Assembly: GCA_905215645.1 (NCBI GenBank)
Contig: CAJMQS010000017.1
Coordinates: 1 to 45,373, forward strand
Origin: an uncultured bacterium
GTDB taxonomy: Bacteria; Bacillota; Negativicutes; Acidaminococcales; Acidaminococcaceae
Length of the DNA stretch: 45,373 nucleotides
Direction of reading: 5' to 3'
Shown here: positions 14,891 to 23,619 of the stretch, one piece after another
How positions within the stretch are numbered: position 1 is the stretch's first letter
Layout of the letters: each line of letters starts with the position of its first letter
The notes under the pieces: model-generated
Databases searched by the model: none
What the model saw: the letters and a program-made list of their open reading frames with translations, nothing else
What the model was told of the DNA's origin: nothing
Made by a program: the position numbers and the translations under genes

Positions 14891-15622
14891 ATGTCAGGAC
14901 ATTCCAAGTGGGCTAATATCAAATTCAAAAAAGGCAAGGCTGATGCGCTCCGTGGGAAAATCACCACGAAGATCGGCCGTGAAATCACGATTGCTGTACG
15001 CATGGGCGGTCCTGATCCTACTGGCAATATGAGACTGAAGCTGGCTTTGTCCAAAGCCAAGGCCAACAACATCCCCAAGGACAACATCAAACGGGCCATC
15101 GCCAAAGGCCAGGGTGCTACCGAAGGATCCAACTACGAACAGATCACTTATGAAGGATACGGTCCCGCCGGGGTGGCCATCATGGTCAGCGCCCTGACGG
15201 ACAACCGGAACCGGACGGCGGCAGATGTGCGCCACGTGTTCTCCAAAGGCGGGAACATGGGGGAATCCGGCTGCGTAGGCTGGATGTTCAAGAACAAAGG
15301 GGTATTCACCGTAGAAAAGGAAGGGGCTCCTTCTGAAGACGAAGTGATGGAAGTGGCTCTGGATGCCGGTGCGGAAGATATGGAAACCACCGATGATGCC
15401 TATGTGATCACCACGGCTCCGGAAGATTACGATGCAGTGGAAAAGGCTCTGGCTGATCATAACATCGAAGTGGCCATGAGCGAACTGTCCCTGATCCCGG
15501 ACAATACTGTTGCAGTGGCCGGGGAAGACGCAGAGAAAGTCCAGAACATGATCGATGCGTTCAATGATCTGGATGATGTGCAGGACGTTTATACGAACGC
15601 TGACCTGCCTGATGAAGAATAA
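14891..15622 (+). CDS. YebC/TACO1-family protein
   Basis: A 243-residue protein of the YebC/PmpR family. The start follows TAGGAGGA. The N-terminus MSGHSKWANIKFKK and the downstream NIPKDNIKRAI and YEGYGP blocks are family hallmarks, and the length is usual. The family was first described as transcription regulators; later work ties members to translation of polyproline stretches. It directly precedes ruvCAB in many bacteria, as here, but a terminator-like hairpin separates them. Confidence 0.92.
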   Translation: MSGHSKWANIKFKKGKADALRGKITTKIGREITIAVRMGGPDPTGNMRLKLALSKAKANNIPKDNIKRAIAKGQGATEGSNYEQITYEGYGPAGVAIMVSALTDNRNRTAADVRHVFSKGGNMGESGCVGWMFKNKGVFTVEKEGAPSEDEVMEVALDAGAEDMETTDDAYVITTAPEDYDAVEKALADHNIEVAMSELSLIPDNTVAVAGEDAEKVQNMIDAFNDLDDVQDVYTNADLPDEE

Positions 15623-15668
15623 GGGGAACTGCTGTTGCTGCTGAACAGTCATCCCAGGAGTACATATG

Positions 15669-15710
15669 GCCGGCCAGCTGGGGAAATGTTCCCTGGAGGC
15701 CGGCTTTTTT
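15669..15710 (+). terminator. Terminator between the YebC gene and ruvC
   Basis: GCCGGCC (15669-15675) pairs with GGCCGGC (15698-15704), with an inner GGGA/TCCC pairing, then TTTTTT. It lies 10 bp before the ruvC ribosome site, so some read-through or attenuation may feed the ruv operon. Confidence 0.8.
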
Positions 15711-15731
15711 ACCATAAGGAGGGAATTGCAC

Positions 15732-16229
15732 ATGCTGGCATTGGGCATCGACCCGGGAACGGCAATCTGCGGCTACGGGCTGGTGCGGCTGGAAAGGAGC
15801 CGGCTGATCCCCGTCCATTATGGCGCCGTCTTTACGGACAAGGATATGCTGCCGGAACGGCGGCTGAACAAGATCTATGAGGAGCTGACGGAACTGATCC
15901 AGCGCTTCCGGCCGGATTTCATGTCCGTGGAAAAGCTCTTCTTCAACCGGAATGTGACCACGGCCATCGCCGTAGGGGAGGCCCGGGGCGTCATCCTGCT
16001 GACGGCGGCCCAGGCCGGCATCCCGGTCTACGGATATACGCCCATCCAGGTGAAGCAGGCCATCACCGGGACCGGGCGGGCCAACAAGGAACAGGTGACC
16101 TATATGGTGCAAAAATTGCTCCATATCGAGGAAAAGCCCAAACCGGACGATGTGGCCGACGCCCTGGCCATCGGCATCACAGGGCTGAACTTCATCCGGG
16201 AACAGGAACTGCGGGAGAGAATGCGATGA
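15732..16229 (+). CDS. ruvC: Holliday junction resolvase RuvC
   Basis: A 165-residue endonuclease that cuts Holliday junctions with RuvAB. The ATG at 15732 follows AAGGAGGG; an in-frame ATG at 15666 is rejected because it runs through the terminator. Catalytic acidic residues are visible: Asp in LGIDPGTA (residue 7), Glu in SVEKLFF, and the C-terminal pair in KPDDVADALA. Length is typical. It overlaps ruvA by 4 bp (ATGA). Confidence 0.96.
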   Translation: MLALGIDPGTAICGYGLVRLERSRLIPVHYGAVFTDKDMLPERRLNKIYEELTELIQRFRPDFMSVEKLFFNRNVTTAIAVGEARGVILLTAAQAGIPVYGYTPIQVKQAITGTGRANKEQVTYMVQKLLHIEEKPKPDDVADALAIGITGLNFIREQELRERMR

Positions 16230-16840
16230 TTGGATTCATTACCGGACGGGTGGACCATATTGGAACGAATTTCTGCCTGGTGGATACCCAGGGAGTGGGC
16301 TACCGGATCTTCCTGAACACCGGGGACCTTTCCCGGATCCAGGTGGACCAGAAGGTGAAGATCTATACCTATCTGTCCGTACGTGAGGATGCCCTCCAGC
16401 TTTTCGGCTTCCTCTCCTACGACGCCTATTCCCTGTTCACCCAGCTGATCACCGTCAGCGGCATCGGTCCCAAGATGGCCCAAGGGATCCTTTCTGCCTC
16501 CAAGGTGGATGCTTTCTACTTGGCGGTGAAGAACCGGGATCTGAAGTTCCTGACCAAGCTGCCGGGGATCGGGAAGAAAACGGCAGAACGGCTGCTGCTG
16601 GAACTGAAGGATATGACCGGGCCGGAAGGGCTGGAAGACGAAGGAACAGCAGGCGGCTATGCGGGCGATGTGCCGGACGATGACACCACGCCCCTGGGGG
16701 CTGTGGCCGAAGGGCTCAGCTATCTGGGCTACACCCAGGGGGAAATCGCCCAAGTATTGAAGAAACTGAAAGTGACCGCTGACAGCAAGGCAGAAGACCT
16801 TTTGAAAGAGGCACTGCGCCTGATGGCCAGGAGGAGTTAA
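16226..16840 (+). CDS. ruvA: Holliday junction helicase subunit RuvA
   Basis: A 204-residue protein that binds four-way junctions as a tetramer and loads RuvB. The order is an N-terminal OB-fold (about 1-62), helix-hairpin-helix motifs (VSGIGPKMA and LPGIGKKTAERLL, about 75-125), an acidic linker, and a C-terminal three-helix domain that contacts RuvB (about 155-204). The start overlaps ruvC and ruvB begins directly after the stop. Confidence 0.96.
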   Translation: MIGFITGRVDHIGTNFCLVDTQGVGYRIFLNTGDLSRIQVDQKVKIYTYLSVREDALQLFGFLSYDAYSLFTQLITVSGIGPKMAQGILSASKVDAFYLAVKNRDLKFLTKLPGIGKKTAERLLLELKDMTGPEGLEDEGTAGGYAGDVPDDDTTPLGAVAEGLSYLGYTQGEIAQVLKKLKVTADSKAEDLLKEALRLMARRS

Positions 16841-17857
16841 ATGGAAGATACCAATCGCGTGATCGCCGGGCACGAACAGGAGCAGGACGGCTGGCAGTAC
16901 AGCCTGCGCCCTCGGCGGCTGGCGGAATACATCGGCCAGTCCAAAGTGAAGCGGAACATGGAGATTTTCATCCAGGCAGCCCTGAAACGGAAGGAAGCCC
17001 TGGACCATGTGCTGCTCTACGGGCCCCCGGGCCTGGGGAAGACCACCCTGGCCAATATCATCGCCAACGAACTGAATGTGAATATCCGGATCACCAGTGG
17101 GCCGGCGCTGGAGCGGCAGGGAGATCTGGCCGCCATCCTCACCAACCTCAGCGACAGCGATGTGCTGTTCATCGATGAAATCCACCGGCTGCCCAAGACT
17201 GTGGAGGAAATCCTCTATTCGGCCATGGAAGACTATGCCTTGGACATCATCATCGGGAAGGGGCCGGCGGCCCGGAGCGTCCGGCTGGATCTGCCCCGGT
17301 TCACCCTGATCGGGGCTACCACCCGGATGGGGTCCATTGCGGCTCCGCTCCGGGACCGGTTCGGAGTGATCTGCCATCTGGAATTCTATACTCCGGAAGA
17401 GCTCCAGATCATCGTTGAACGGGCGGCGGAGATCCTGGGGGTCTCCATCGAATCTGACGGAGCCTATGAAATCGGGCGCCGGAGCCGGGGTACGCCTCGG
17501 GTGGCCAATCGGCTGCTGAAACGGGTCCGGGATTTTGCGGAAGTGGCTGGTCATGAGGTAATCACCCGGGATGTATGCCGGCATGCCATGGAACGGCTGG
17601 AAATCGATGATTTGGGCCTGGACCAGAACGATCGGCGGCTGCTGCAGAAGCTGGTGAAGGATTTCGGGGGCCGTCCGGTGGGGGTGGATACCTTGGCAGC
17701 TTCCCTCAACGAAGAGACCGAGACTTTGGAAGATGTCTATGAACCCTACTTGATGCAGCTGGGCATGCTCCAGCGGACCCCCAAGGGCCGGCAGGCCACC
17801 TTGGCGGCCTATCAATATCTGGGAGTGCCTTATCCCACGGAGGACGGAAACAAATGA
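16841..17857 (+). CDS. ruvB: Holliday junction helicase motor RuvB
   Basis: A 338-residue AAA+ ATPase that drives branch migration. Walker A GPPGLGKTTLA lies at about 61-71 and Walker B LFIDEIHRLP at about 110. The sensor segment GATTRMGS follows, then the arginine-finger region PLRDRFG, and a C-terminal winged helix ends the protein. Its ATG immediately follows the ruvA stop and its own stop overlaps the next start by 4 bp. Confidence 0.97.
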   Translation: MEDTNRVIAGHEQEQDGWQYSLRPRRLAEYIGQSKVKRNMEIFIQAALKRKEALDHVLLYGPPGLGKTTLANIIANELNVNIRITSGPALERQGDLAAILTNLSDSDVLFIDEIHRLPKTVEEILYSAMEDYALDIIIGKGPAARSVRLDLPRFTLIGATTRMGSIAAPLRDRFGVICHLEFYTPEELQIIVERAAEILGVSIESDGAYEIGRRSRGTPRVANRLLKRVRDFAEVAGHEVITRDVCRHAMERLEIDDLGLDQNDRRLLQKLVKDFGGRPVGVDTLAASLNEETETLEDVYEPYLMQLGMLQRTPKGRQATLAAYQYLGVPYPTEDGNK

Positions 17858-19173
17858 AAAAGACCCTGGGGATTTTTCTCTGCCTGTTCCTGCTGCTGTG
17901 CCAAAGCTTGGCCCTGGCGGCAGGGGGAGGCCCGAAGCTGCGGGTGGGACTGGCAGTGGATCAGTTCTCCGCCCAGATCAGTTCTGCCGGCAAGATCAAG
18001 GTGGTGGAGCCGGGCGGACGGACCACGGTGCTGCAGCCGGGGAGCCACTTCATCAGCGTGAAGGACGGCAGCCTCTATGCGGACCAGAAAAAACTGGGCA
18101 GCAGCCAGATATCCCTCTTGGCGGCCGATGCCAAGAATCCAGTGCTGGTCCATCAGAAAAAGTACCGGGGAGCCCTGACTGTGCTCCTGAACAGCGGGAA
18201 AAAGAACCTGACCCTGGTGAACACCCTGCCTTTGGAACAGTATCTCTATGGGGTGGTGGCCAAAGAAGTGCTGCCCTTGTGGCCGGATGAAGCCATCAAG
18301 GCCCAGGCTGTGGCCGCTCGGAGTTTTGCCCTTTACAGCCTGGACCACGGGAAGTATCCCAATTTCGACATCCGGGCCAACGAACTGGGCCAGGTGTACG
18401 GCGGGATCAACGCCGAGCATGCCAATACCACGAAACTGGTGGATGCCACCAGCGGGGTGGCCGCCCTTTATGAGGGGGACCCCATCCAGGCGGTGTTCCA
18501 CAGCAGTGGAGGCGGCTATACGGAAGCGGCCAGTGCCGTCTGGGGCAAGGATATCCCCTACCTCCAGGCGGTGCCCGATTACGACCAGGATTCCCCCAAA
18601 TTTTCCTGGAACCGGGTCTTCACCAAGGTCCAGCTTACCCGGCTCCTGAGCCAGGGCGGCTATGAGCTGGGAGACCTCCAGGGCATCCGGCTGTCCGCCC
18701 GGACAGCACCACCCATGCGCTGGACCCCGGACCGGGGAATCTCCGGCCGGGTGAAGCGGATGACCTTCGTGGGTTCGAAGAAAAGCATCACCCTCACAGG
18801 GAGCCAGGTCCGGTCTCTGCTGGATCTGGACAGCGCTCTCTTTGATATCCGGATCGGCCTGGAACGGCCCAAAGAATTGGATGTGACCATTACCAACGGC
18901 TATGGCTATCCCATCGGGAAGAAGACCATCCCCATCAGCGGGGACAAGAAATCTGGCACTGAGGGGGCCAGCGTGGGAGACATGCGCCTGTTCACCAATG
19001 TGGACGGGGAAAAGGTGATCTTCACCGGCAACGGGTTCGGCCACGGAGTGGGCCTCAGCCAATGGGGCGCCCGGGGCATGGCCCTCCAGAAAAACAAACG
19101 GGGAAAGCACAATGATTACAAGACCATCCTGTCCCATTACTACCAGGGGATCACGGTGAAACAGGTCTATTAG
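17854..19173 (+). CDS. Exported SpoIID/LytB-domain protein
   Basis: A 439-residue protein with an N-terminal signal peptide (MKKTLGIFLC..., hydrophobic to about residue 23). The SpoIID domain occupies roughly residues 110-430: NTLPLEQYLYGVV, then KAQAVAARSFAL, then FHSSGGGYTE and the C-terminal FTGNGFGHGVGLSQWGARGMA. Known SpoIID is a peptidoglycan glycan-strand lytic enzyme acting in engulfment; homologues in non-sporulating cells are thought to remodel the wall. The start overlaps ruvB (ATGA) and queA follows at 12 bp, so it is embedded in the ruv-sec operon. A role in division or wall turnover is inferred. Confidence 0.9.
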   Translation: MKKTLGIFLCLFLLLCQSLALAAGGGPKLRVGLAVDQFSAQISSAGKIKVVEPGGRTTVLQPGSHFISVKDGSLYADQKKLGSSQISLLAADAKNPVLVHQKKYRGALTVLLNSGKKNLTLVNTLPLEQYLYGVVAKEVLPLWPDEAIKAQAVAARSFALYSLDHGKYPNFDIRANELGQVYGGINAEHANTTKLVDATSGVAALYEGDPIQAVFHSSGGGYTEAASAVWGKDIPYLQAVPDYDQDSPKFSWNRVFTKVQLTRLLSQGGYELGDLQGIRLSARTAPPMRWTPDRGISGRVKRMTFVGSKKSITLTGSQVRSLLDLDSALFDIRIGLERPKELDVTITNGYGYPIGKKTIPISGDKKSGTEGASVGDMRLFTNVDGEKVIFTGNGFGHGVGLSQWGARGMALQKNKRGKHNDYKTILSHYYQGITVKQVY

Positions 19174-19185
19174 GAGAGAAGAAAG

Positions 19186-20202
19186 ATGGAAGTTACTGAT
19201 TTCGATTACGATCTGCCAGAGGAACTCATTGCCCAGACACCGGTGGAGCCCCGGGATTCTTCCCGGCTCCTGGTGATGGACAAAAAGACCGGGGAACTGG
19301 AACACCGGCATTTTTACGACCTGCCGGAATACCTGAAGCCCGGGGACCTGCTGGTGTTCAACGATACCCGGGTGATCCCGGCCCGGCTCCACGGGGTGAA
19401 GACCACGGGAGCCCATGTGGAAGTATTCCTGCTGACCCGGAAAAACGCCACGGACTGGGAAGTACTGGTGAAACCGGGAAAGAAGCTCCAAAAAGGAGCC
19501 CAGATCAAATTCAGCGATGAATTGAGCTGTGAGATCCTGGACACCACGGATTTCGGGGGCCGGATCGCCCGGTTCCACTATGAAGGGATCTTCGAAGAAA
19601 TCCTGGACCGGCTGGGCGAGACTCCGCTGCCTCCTTACATCCACGAAAAGCTCAAGGACAGCGAACGCTACCAGACGGTGTACAACCGGGAACGGGGCAG
19701 CGCTGCTGCTCCCACCGCTGGGCTCCATTTCACCAAGGAACTGTTGAAGAAGATCAAAGATATGGGCGTGGAGGAAGTGTTCGTCACCCTCCATGTGGGC
19801 CTGGGGACCTTCCGTCCGGTGAATGAAAGCCGGATCGAGGACCACAAGATGCATCGGGAATTCTACACCGTCTCCCAGGAAGCTGCTGATGCCATCAACA
19901 AAGCCAAACGGGAAGGACGGCGGATCATCGCCGTGGGCACTACTTCCGTCCGGACCTTGGAAAGCGCCGGGGCCAGCGGAGAAATGAAAGCCGGGGGCAG
20001 CTGGACCAGCATCTTCATCTATCCCGGCTACCAGTTCCGGTTCGTAGATGCCCTGGTCACTAACTTCCACCTGCCCCAGAGCACCCTGATCATGCTGGTG
20101 TCCGCCCTCAGCTCCCGGGAGAACATCCTCCATGCCTATAAGGTGGCGGTCCAGGAAAAGTACCGGTTCTTCAGCTTCGGCGACGCCATGTTCATTCATT
20201 AA
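19186..20202 (+). CDS. queA: S-adenosylmethionine:tRNA ribosyltransferase-isomerase
   Basis: A 338-residue enzyme that transfers the ribosyl part of SAM to preQ1 in tRNA, making epoxyqueuosine. The start is MEVTDFDYDLPEELIAQTP with AGGAGAG upstream. Family blocks RDSSRLLVMD, FNDTRVIPARL, AAPTAGLHFT and HVGLGTFRPV are present, and VGTTSVRTLES comes later. Length is usual. It is followed by tgt, the enzyme that acts before it in queuosine synthesis. Confidence 0.96.
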   Translation: MEVTDFDYDLPEELIAQTPVEPRDSSRLLVMDKKTGELEHRHFYDLPEYLKPGDLLVFNDTRVIPARLHGVKTTGAHVEVFLLTRKNATDWEVLVKPGKKLQKGAQIKFSDELSCEILDTTDFGGRIARFHYEGIFEEILDRLGETPLPPYIHEKLKDSERYQTVYNRERGSAAAPTAGLHFTKELLKKIKDMGVEEVFVTLHVGLGTFRPVNESRIEDHKMHREFYTVSQEAADAINKAKREGRRIIAVGTTSVRTLESAGASGEMKAGGSWTSIFIYPGYQFRFVDALVTNFHLPQSTLIMLVSALSSRENILHAYKVAVQEKYRFFSFGDAMFIH

Positions 20203-20212
20203 AGGAGATAAA

Positions 20213-21334
20213 ATGCATTCCGTCTATTTCGAACTCATCAAGGAAGACCCCCGCAGCGGGGCCCGGCTGGGGAAACTGCACACTCCCCACGGGACTTTCG
20301 ACACCCCCATGTTCATGCCGGTGGGGACCCAGGCTACGGTAAAGACCCTGACCCCGGAAGAGCTGTACGCCATGCATTCCCAGGTGATCCTGTCCAATAC
20401 GTATCATTTATTCCTCCGGCCGGGCACGGAACTGATCCGGAAAGCCGGCGGCCTCCACAAGTTCATGAACTACCAGCGGGGGATGCTCACCGACAGCGGC
20501 GGTTTCCAAGTGTTCAGCTTGGGAGAGATGCGGAAGATCACCGAAGAAGGGGTGATGTTCCGGTCCCACCTGGACGGTTCCCGGCAGTTCCTGAACCCGG
20601 AAGTGGCTACCAAGGCCCAGGAGGACCTTGGTGCGGACATCATCATGGCTTTCGATGAATGCATCCCTTACCCGGCGGACCACGCCTATGCCAAACAGTC
20701 CACGGAAAGGACTACCCGCTGGGCCCGCCGGTGCTTGGAAGCCAAGACCCGAGAGGATCAAGGGCTCTTCGGCATCATCCAGGGAGGCATGTACCCGGAT
20801 CTGCGGGAATACAGCGCCAAGGCCATCACGGATATGGATTTCGCCGGATTTGCCATCGGCGGCCTGTCTGTGGGAGAGCCCCATCCCCTGATGTACGACA
20901 TCTTGGATAAGACCACCCAGCATATGCCCAAAGACAAGGCCCGGTACCTCATGGGAGTGGGTACCCCCGACTGCCTGGTAGAAGGGGTGAACCTGGGGGT
21001 GGACATGTTCGACTGTGTGTATCCTACTCGGGTGGCCCGGAACGGTACCGCCATGCTCCCTACCGGACGGCTGGTGGTGCGGAACGCCCAGTACGCCGAA
21101 GACTGGCGGCCCATCGACGAACACTGTGACTGCTATACCTGCCGCCATTTCAGCCGGGCCTACATACGCCACCTGTTCAAGGCGGAAGAGATCCTGGCCC
21201 TGCGGCTCTTATCTATACATAATCTCCATTTTCTGCTAAAATTTGCAGAGGATATGAGAACAGCCATCGCTAACGATACGTTCCCGGAATTCCGGGCAGC
21301 GTTCTTAGAGAATTATGAAACCACAAGGAGGTAA
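20213..21334 (+). CDS. tgt: tRNA-guanine transglycosylase
   Basis: A 373-residue enzyme that exchanges guanine-34 for preQ1 in tRNAs with GUN anticodons. The ATG at 20213 follows AAAGGAGAT; an earlier in-frame ATG lies within queA and is rejected. The active-site loop is LTDSGGFQVFSLG (about residues 91-103). The nucleophile Asp is in MFDCVYPTR, and the zinc site is CDCYTCRHFSRAY plus a later His. queT earlier in the window may supply the precursor. Confidence 0.96.
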   Translation: MHSVYFELIKEDPRSGARLGKLHTPHGTFDTPMFMPVGTQATVKTLTPEELYAMHSQVILSNTYHLFLRPGTELIRKAGGLHKFMNYQRGMLTDSGGFQVFSLGEMRKITEEGVMFRSHLDGSRQFLNPEVATKAQEDLGADIIMAFDECIPYPADHAYAKQSTERTTRWARRCLEAKTREDQGLFGIIQGGMYPDLREYSAKAITDMDFAGFAIGGLSVGEPHPLMYDILDKTTQHMPKDKARYLMGVGTPDCLVEGVNLGVDMFDCVYPTRVARNGTAMLPTGRLVVRNAQYAEDWRPIDEHCDCYTCRHFSRAYIRHLFKAEEILALRLLSIHNLHFLLKFAEDMRTAIANDTFPEFRAAFLENYETTRR

Positions 21335-21340
21335 TTTTTG

Positions 21341-21778
21341 ATGGAAAATCTGCTTCAAATGGCCTGGCCCTTCATTCTCATGGGTGTGATCTTCTACCTG
21401 ATGATCTACCGTCCCCAGAAACGGGACCAGAAGAAACGCGCTGAAATGCTGGATTCCCTGAAGGTTGGCACCAACATCGTCACCATCGGCGGCATCCTGG
21501 GCACCATCACCAAGGTCTATGAGGATAAAATCCGGATCAAAGTGGCAGAAGGGGTGGAAATGCACATCCGCAAGACAGCCGTGGGCGGCGTGATCACTTC
21601 CGCTTTCGACAAGAAGAACAGCCGGAAGGCCGCTAAGAAGGAAGAGGCAGCCAAGAAAGAAGAAGCTGCCAAGAAGGAAGAAGCCCCTAAGGCGGAACCG
21701 GAAGCCAAACCGGCAGAAGCTCCGGAAGCCCCGGCAGCAGAAGCCCCTAAGGCTGAAGGGAACGGAGAAGGAAAATAA
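21341..21778 (+). CDS. yajC: Preprotein translocase subunit YajC
   Basis: A 145-residue inner-membrane protein associated with SecDF. The ATG at 21341 follows AAGGAGG by 9 bp. One N-terminal helix (about residues 5-22, PFILMGVIFYLMIYR) precedes the conserved RPQKRDQKKR and the VGTNIVTIGGILGTI block. Unlike the short usual form, it carries a tail of about 55 residues rich in Ala, Lys, Glu and Pro with near-perfect AAKKEE repeats. The stop overlaps the next start. Confidence 0.93.
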   Translation: MENLLQMAWPFILMGVIFYLMIYRPQKRDQKKRAEMLDSLKVGTNIVTIGGILGTITKVYEDKIRIKVAEGVEMHIRKTAVGGVITSAFDKKNSRKAAKKEEAAKKEEAAKKEEAPKAEPEAKPAEAPEAPAAEAPKAEGNGEGK

Positions 21779-22353
21779 TGGATAAGAAAACGGCCCGCCA
21801 GGAAATCAGGGAGAAGATCCAGAAACTGAACCAGCGGGAAATCCATAAATACAACCGGGAAATCAACAGCCACATCGTCAACAGCCGGCTTTTCCTGGAA
21901 GGGAAAGTGATCATGGGCTACCTGGGAGAGCCGGGGGAAGTGAACATCGATCAGTCTCTCCAGACCGCCCTCAACATGGGCAAGACTGTGTGCGTGCCCC
22001 AGATCCTGGAAGGACCGGGGGAGATGGCAGCGGCCCGGCTGGTGACCTTGAAGAAGCTGGGGCGGGACCGTTACGGCATCCGTACGCCCCAGGAACCGGT
22101 GGAAACCATCGCCCCGGAAGACATCGACCTGGTGCTGACGCCCGGTCTGGGCTTTACCGCCCAGGGCGAACGGCTGGGCCGGGGAGCCGGGTATTACGAT
22201 CGTTTCCTGCCACGGTGCACCAAAGGGGTTCCCATGGCAATCGGGTATGAGGTGCAGGTCCAGAAAGAGCTGCCCACCAATGCCCATGACGCGAAAGTCC
22301 GTTATCTGTGTACGGAAAAAGGACTGCGGGTATGCAAGAATAACGGAAAATAA
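21778..22353 (+). CDS. 5-formyltetrahydrofolate cyclo-ligase
   Basis: A 191-residue enzyme that uses ATP to convert 5-formyl-THF to 5,10-methenyl-THF. The start overlaps the yajC stop by one base. Typical blocks are the N-terminal KKTARQEIREKIQ, then VIMGYLGEPGEV, and the C-terminal PGLGFTAQGERLGRGAGYYDRFL, which binds the nucleotide phosphates. It sits between yajC and secD; no folate gene is nearby, so the placement is by operon convenience. Confidence 0.9.
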   Translation: MDKKTARQEIREKIQKLNQREIHKYNREINSHIVNSRLFLEGKVIMGYLGEPGEVNIDQSLQTALNMGKTVCVPQILEGPGEMAAARLVTLKKLGRDRYGIRTPQEPVETIAPEDIDLVLTPGLGFTAQGERLGRGAGYYDRFLPRCTKGVPMAIGYEVQVQKELPTNAHDAKVRYLCTEKGLRVCKNNGK

Positions 22354-22365
22354 GGAGGAATCGTT

Positions 22366-23619
22366 TTGGAGGGTAAAAATCGGGTCAAGCTGCTGGTTTC
22401 AGTGCTGGCCATCGTGATTGCATTTGCCGTATTCATCAAGCCTCTGGCCAGTACGGTAAAACAGGGCCTGGACCTGCAGGGCGGCACCCATGTGGTGCTC
22501 CAGGCCCAGGAAACGCCGGAGAGCAAGGTGGATGACGACGCCATCAACCGGTCCATCCAGATCATCGAACGCCGAGTCAATGAACTGGGCCTGACGGAAC
22601 CGGTGATCCAGCGCCAGGGCAAGGACAAGATCATCGTGGAACTGCCCGGGGTGAAGGATCCGGAACAGGCCATTGCCATGCTGGGCAAGACGGCCATGCT
22701 GGAATTCAAGGACATGGAAGGGAACACCGTCCTCACCGGGAAAGATCTGAAAGATTCCAAAGCCAGTGCGGACCAGAGCGGCCAGCCAGTGGTCACCCTT
22801 CAGTTCAATGAAGAAGGGGCGAAGAAATTCGCCGACCTGACCGCCCGGAACGTGGGCCGGCAGATTGCCATCCTCCTGGACGGCAACGTGCTCACCGCTC
22901 CCCGGGTCAGCGAACCCATCACTGGGGGAAATGCCCAGATCACCGGGTCCAAGGACGCCAAAGAAGCAGAACATCTGGCCATCCTCCTGCGCAGCGGCTC
23001 TCTGCCGGTGAAGCTGGAAGTGGTGGAAAACCGCACCGTAGGTCCCACCCTGGGCCAGGATGCCAAGGACGCCAGCATGAAGGCTTTTGCCATCGGTCTG
23101 GCCGGAGTGTTCCTGTTCATGCTGCTGTATTACTGCTTGGCAGGGCTGGTGGCGGATATCGTCCTGCTGCTCTATACCCTGTTGCTCCTGGCGGTGATGA
23201 AGGGACTCAACGCTACCCTGACCCTGCCGGGAATCGCCGGGATCATCCTGTCCATCGGGATGGCCGTGGATGCCAACGTGCTGATCTTTGAACGGTTCAA
23301 GGAAGAGATCCAGGCCGGCAAGACCCTCCGGGCGGCTGTCAATTCCGGCTTCTCCCGGGCCTTCACCACCATCCTGGATTCCAACGTGACCACTCTCATG
23401 GCTGCGGCAGTGCTGTTCTATCTGGGCACTGGTCCCATCAAGGGCTTTGCCGTGACCTTGGCCCTTGGGGTATTGATCAGTATGTTCACGGCAGTGACGG
23501 TGACCAAGTTCATCCTCAGTGCCTTCATCGGCAGCAACTTTACAAAGAACCCGGCCTGGTTCGGTGTCCGGGGATATCAACCGAAAGAAAAAACCGGAAA
23601 AGGGGAGGCGGCACGATGA
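22366..23619 (+). CDS. secD: Protein translocase subunit SecD
   Basis: A 417-residue membrane protein that helps complete protein export using the proton or sodium gradient. A TTG start at 22366 is chosen from AAGGAGG 7 bp upstream. After one N-terminal helix the D1 block GLDLQGGTHVVLQ appears, then a periplasmic domain, then five C-terminal helices with the LPGIAGIILSIGMAVDANVLIFERF signature (split here for length: GIAGIILSIGMAVDANV, then LIFERFKEE). It overlaps secF by 4 bp. It is on the short side, as in many Firmicutes. Confidence 0.95.
   Translation: MEGKNRVKLLVSVLAIVIAFAVFIKPLASTVKQGLDLQGGTHVVLQAQETPESKVDDDAINRSIQIIERRVNELGLTEPVIQRQGKDKIIVELPGVKDPEQAIAMLGKTAMLEFKDMEGNTVLTGKDLKDSKASADQSGQPVVTLQFNEEGAKKFADLTARNVGRQIAILLDGNVLTAPRVSEPITGGNAQITGSKDAKEAEHLAILLRSGSLPVKLEVVENRTVGPTLGQDAKDASMKAFAIGLAGVFLFMLLYYCLAGLVADIVLLLYTLLLLAVMKGLNATLTLPGIAGIILSIGMAVDANVLIFERFKEEIQAGKTLRAAVNSGFSRAFTTILDSNVTTLMAAAVLFYLGTGPIKGFAVTLALGVLISMFTAVTVTKFILSAFIGSNFTKNPAWFGVRGYQPKEKTGKGEAAR

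Noticed and set aside
16775..16795. Heptamer-like GACCGCTGACAG inside ruvA
   Set aside because: It encodes conserved-length RuvA sequence in frame and has no array or hairpin; chance similarity.
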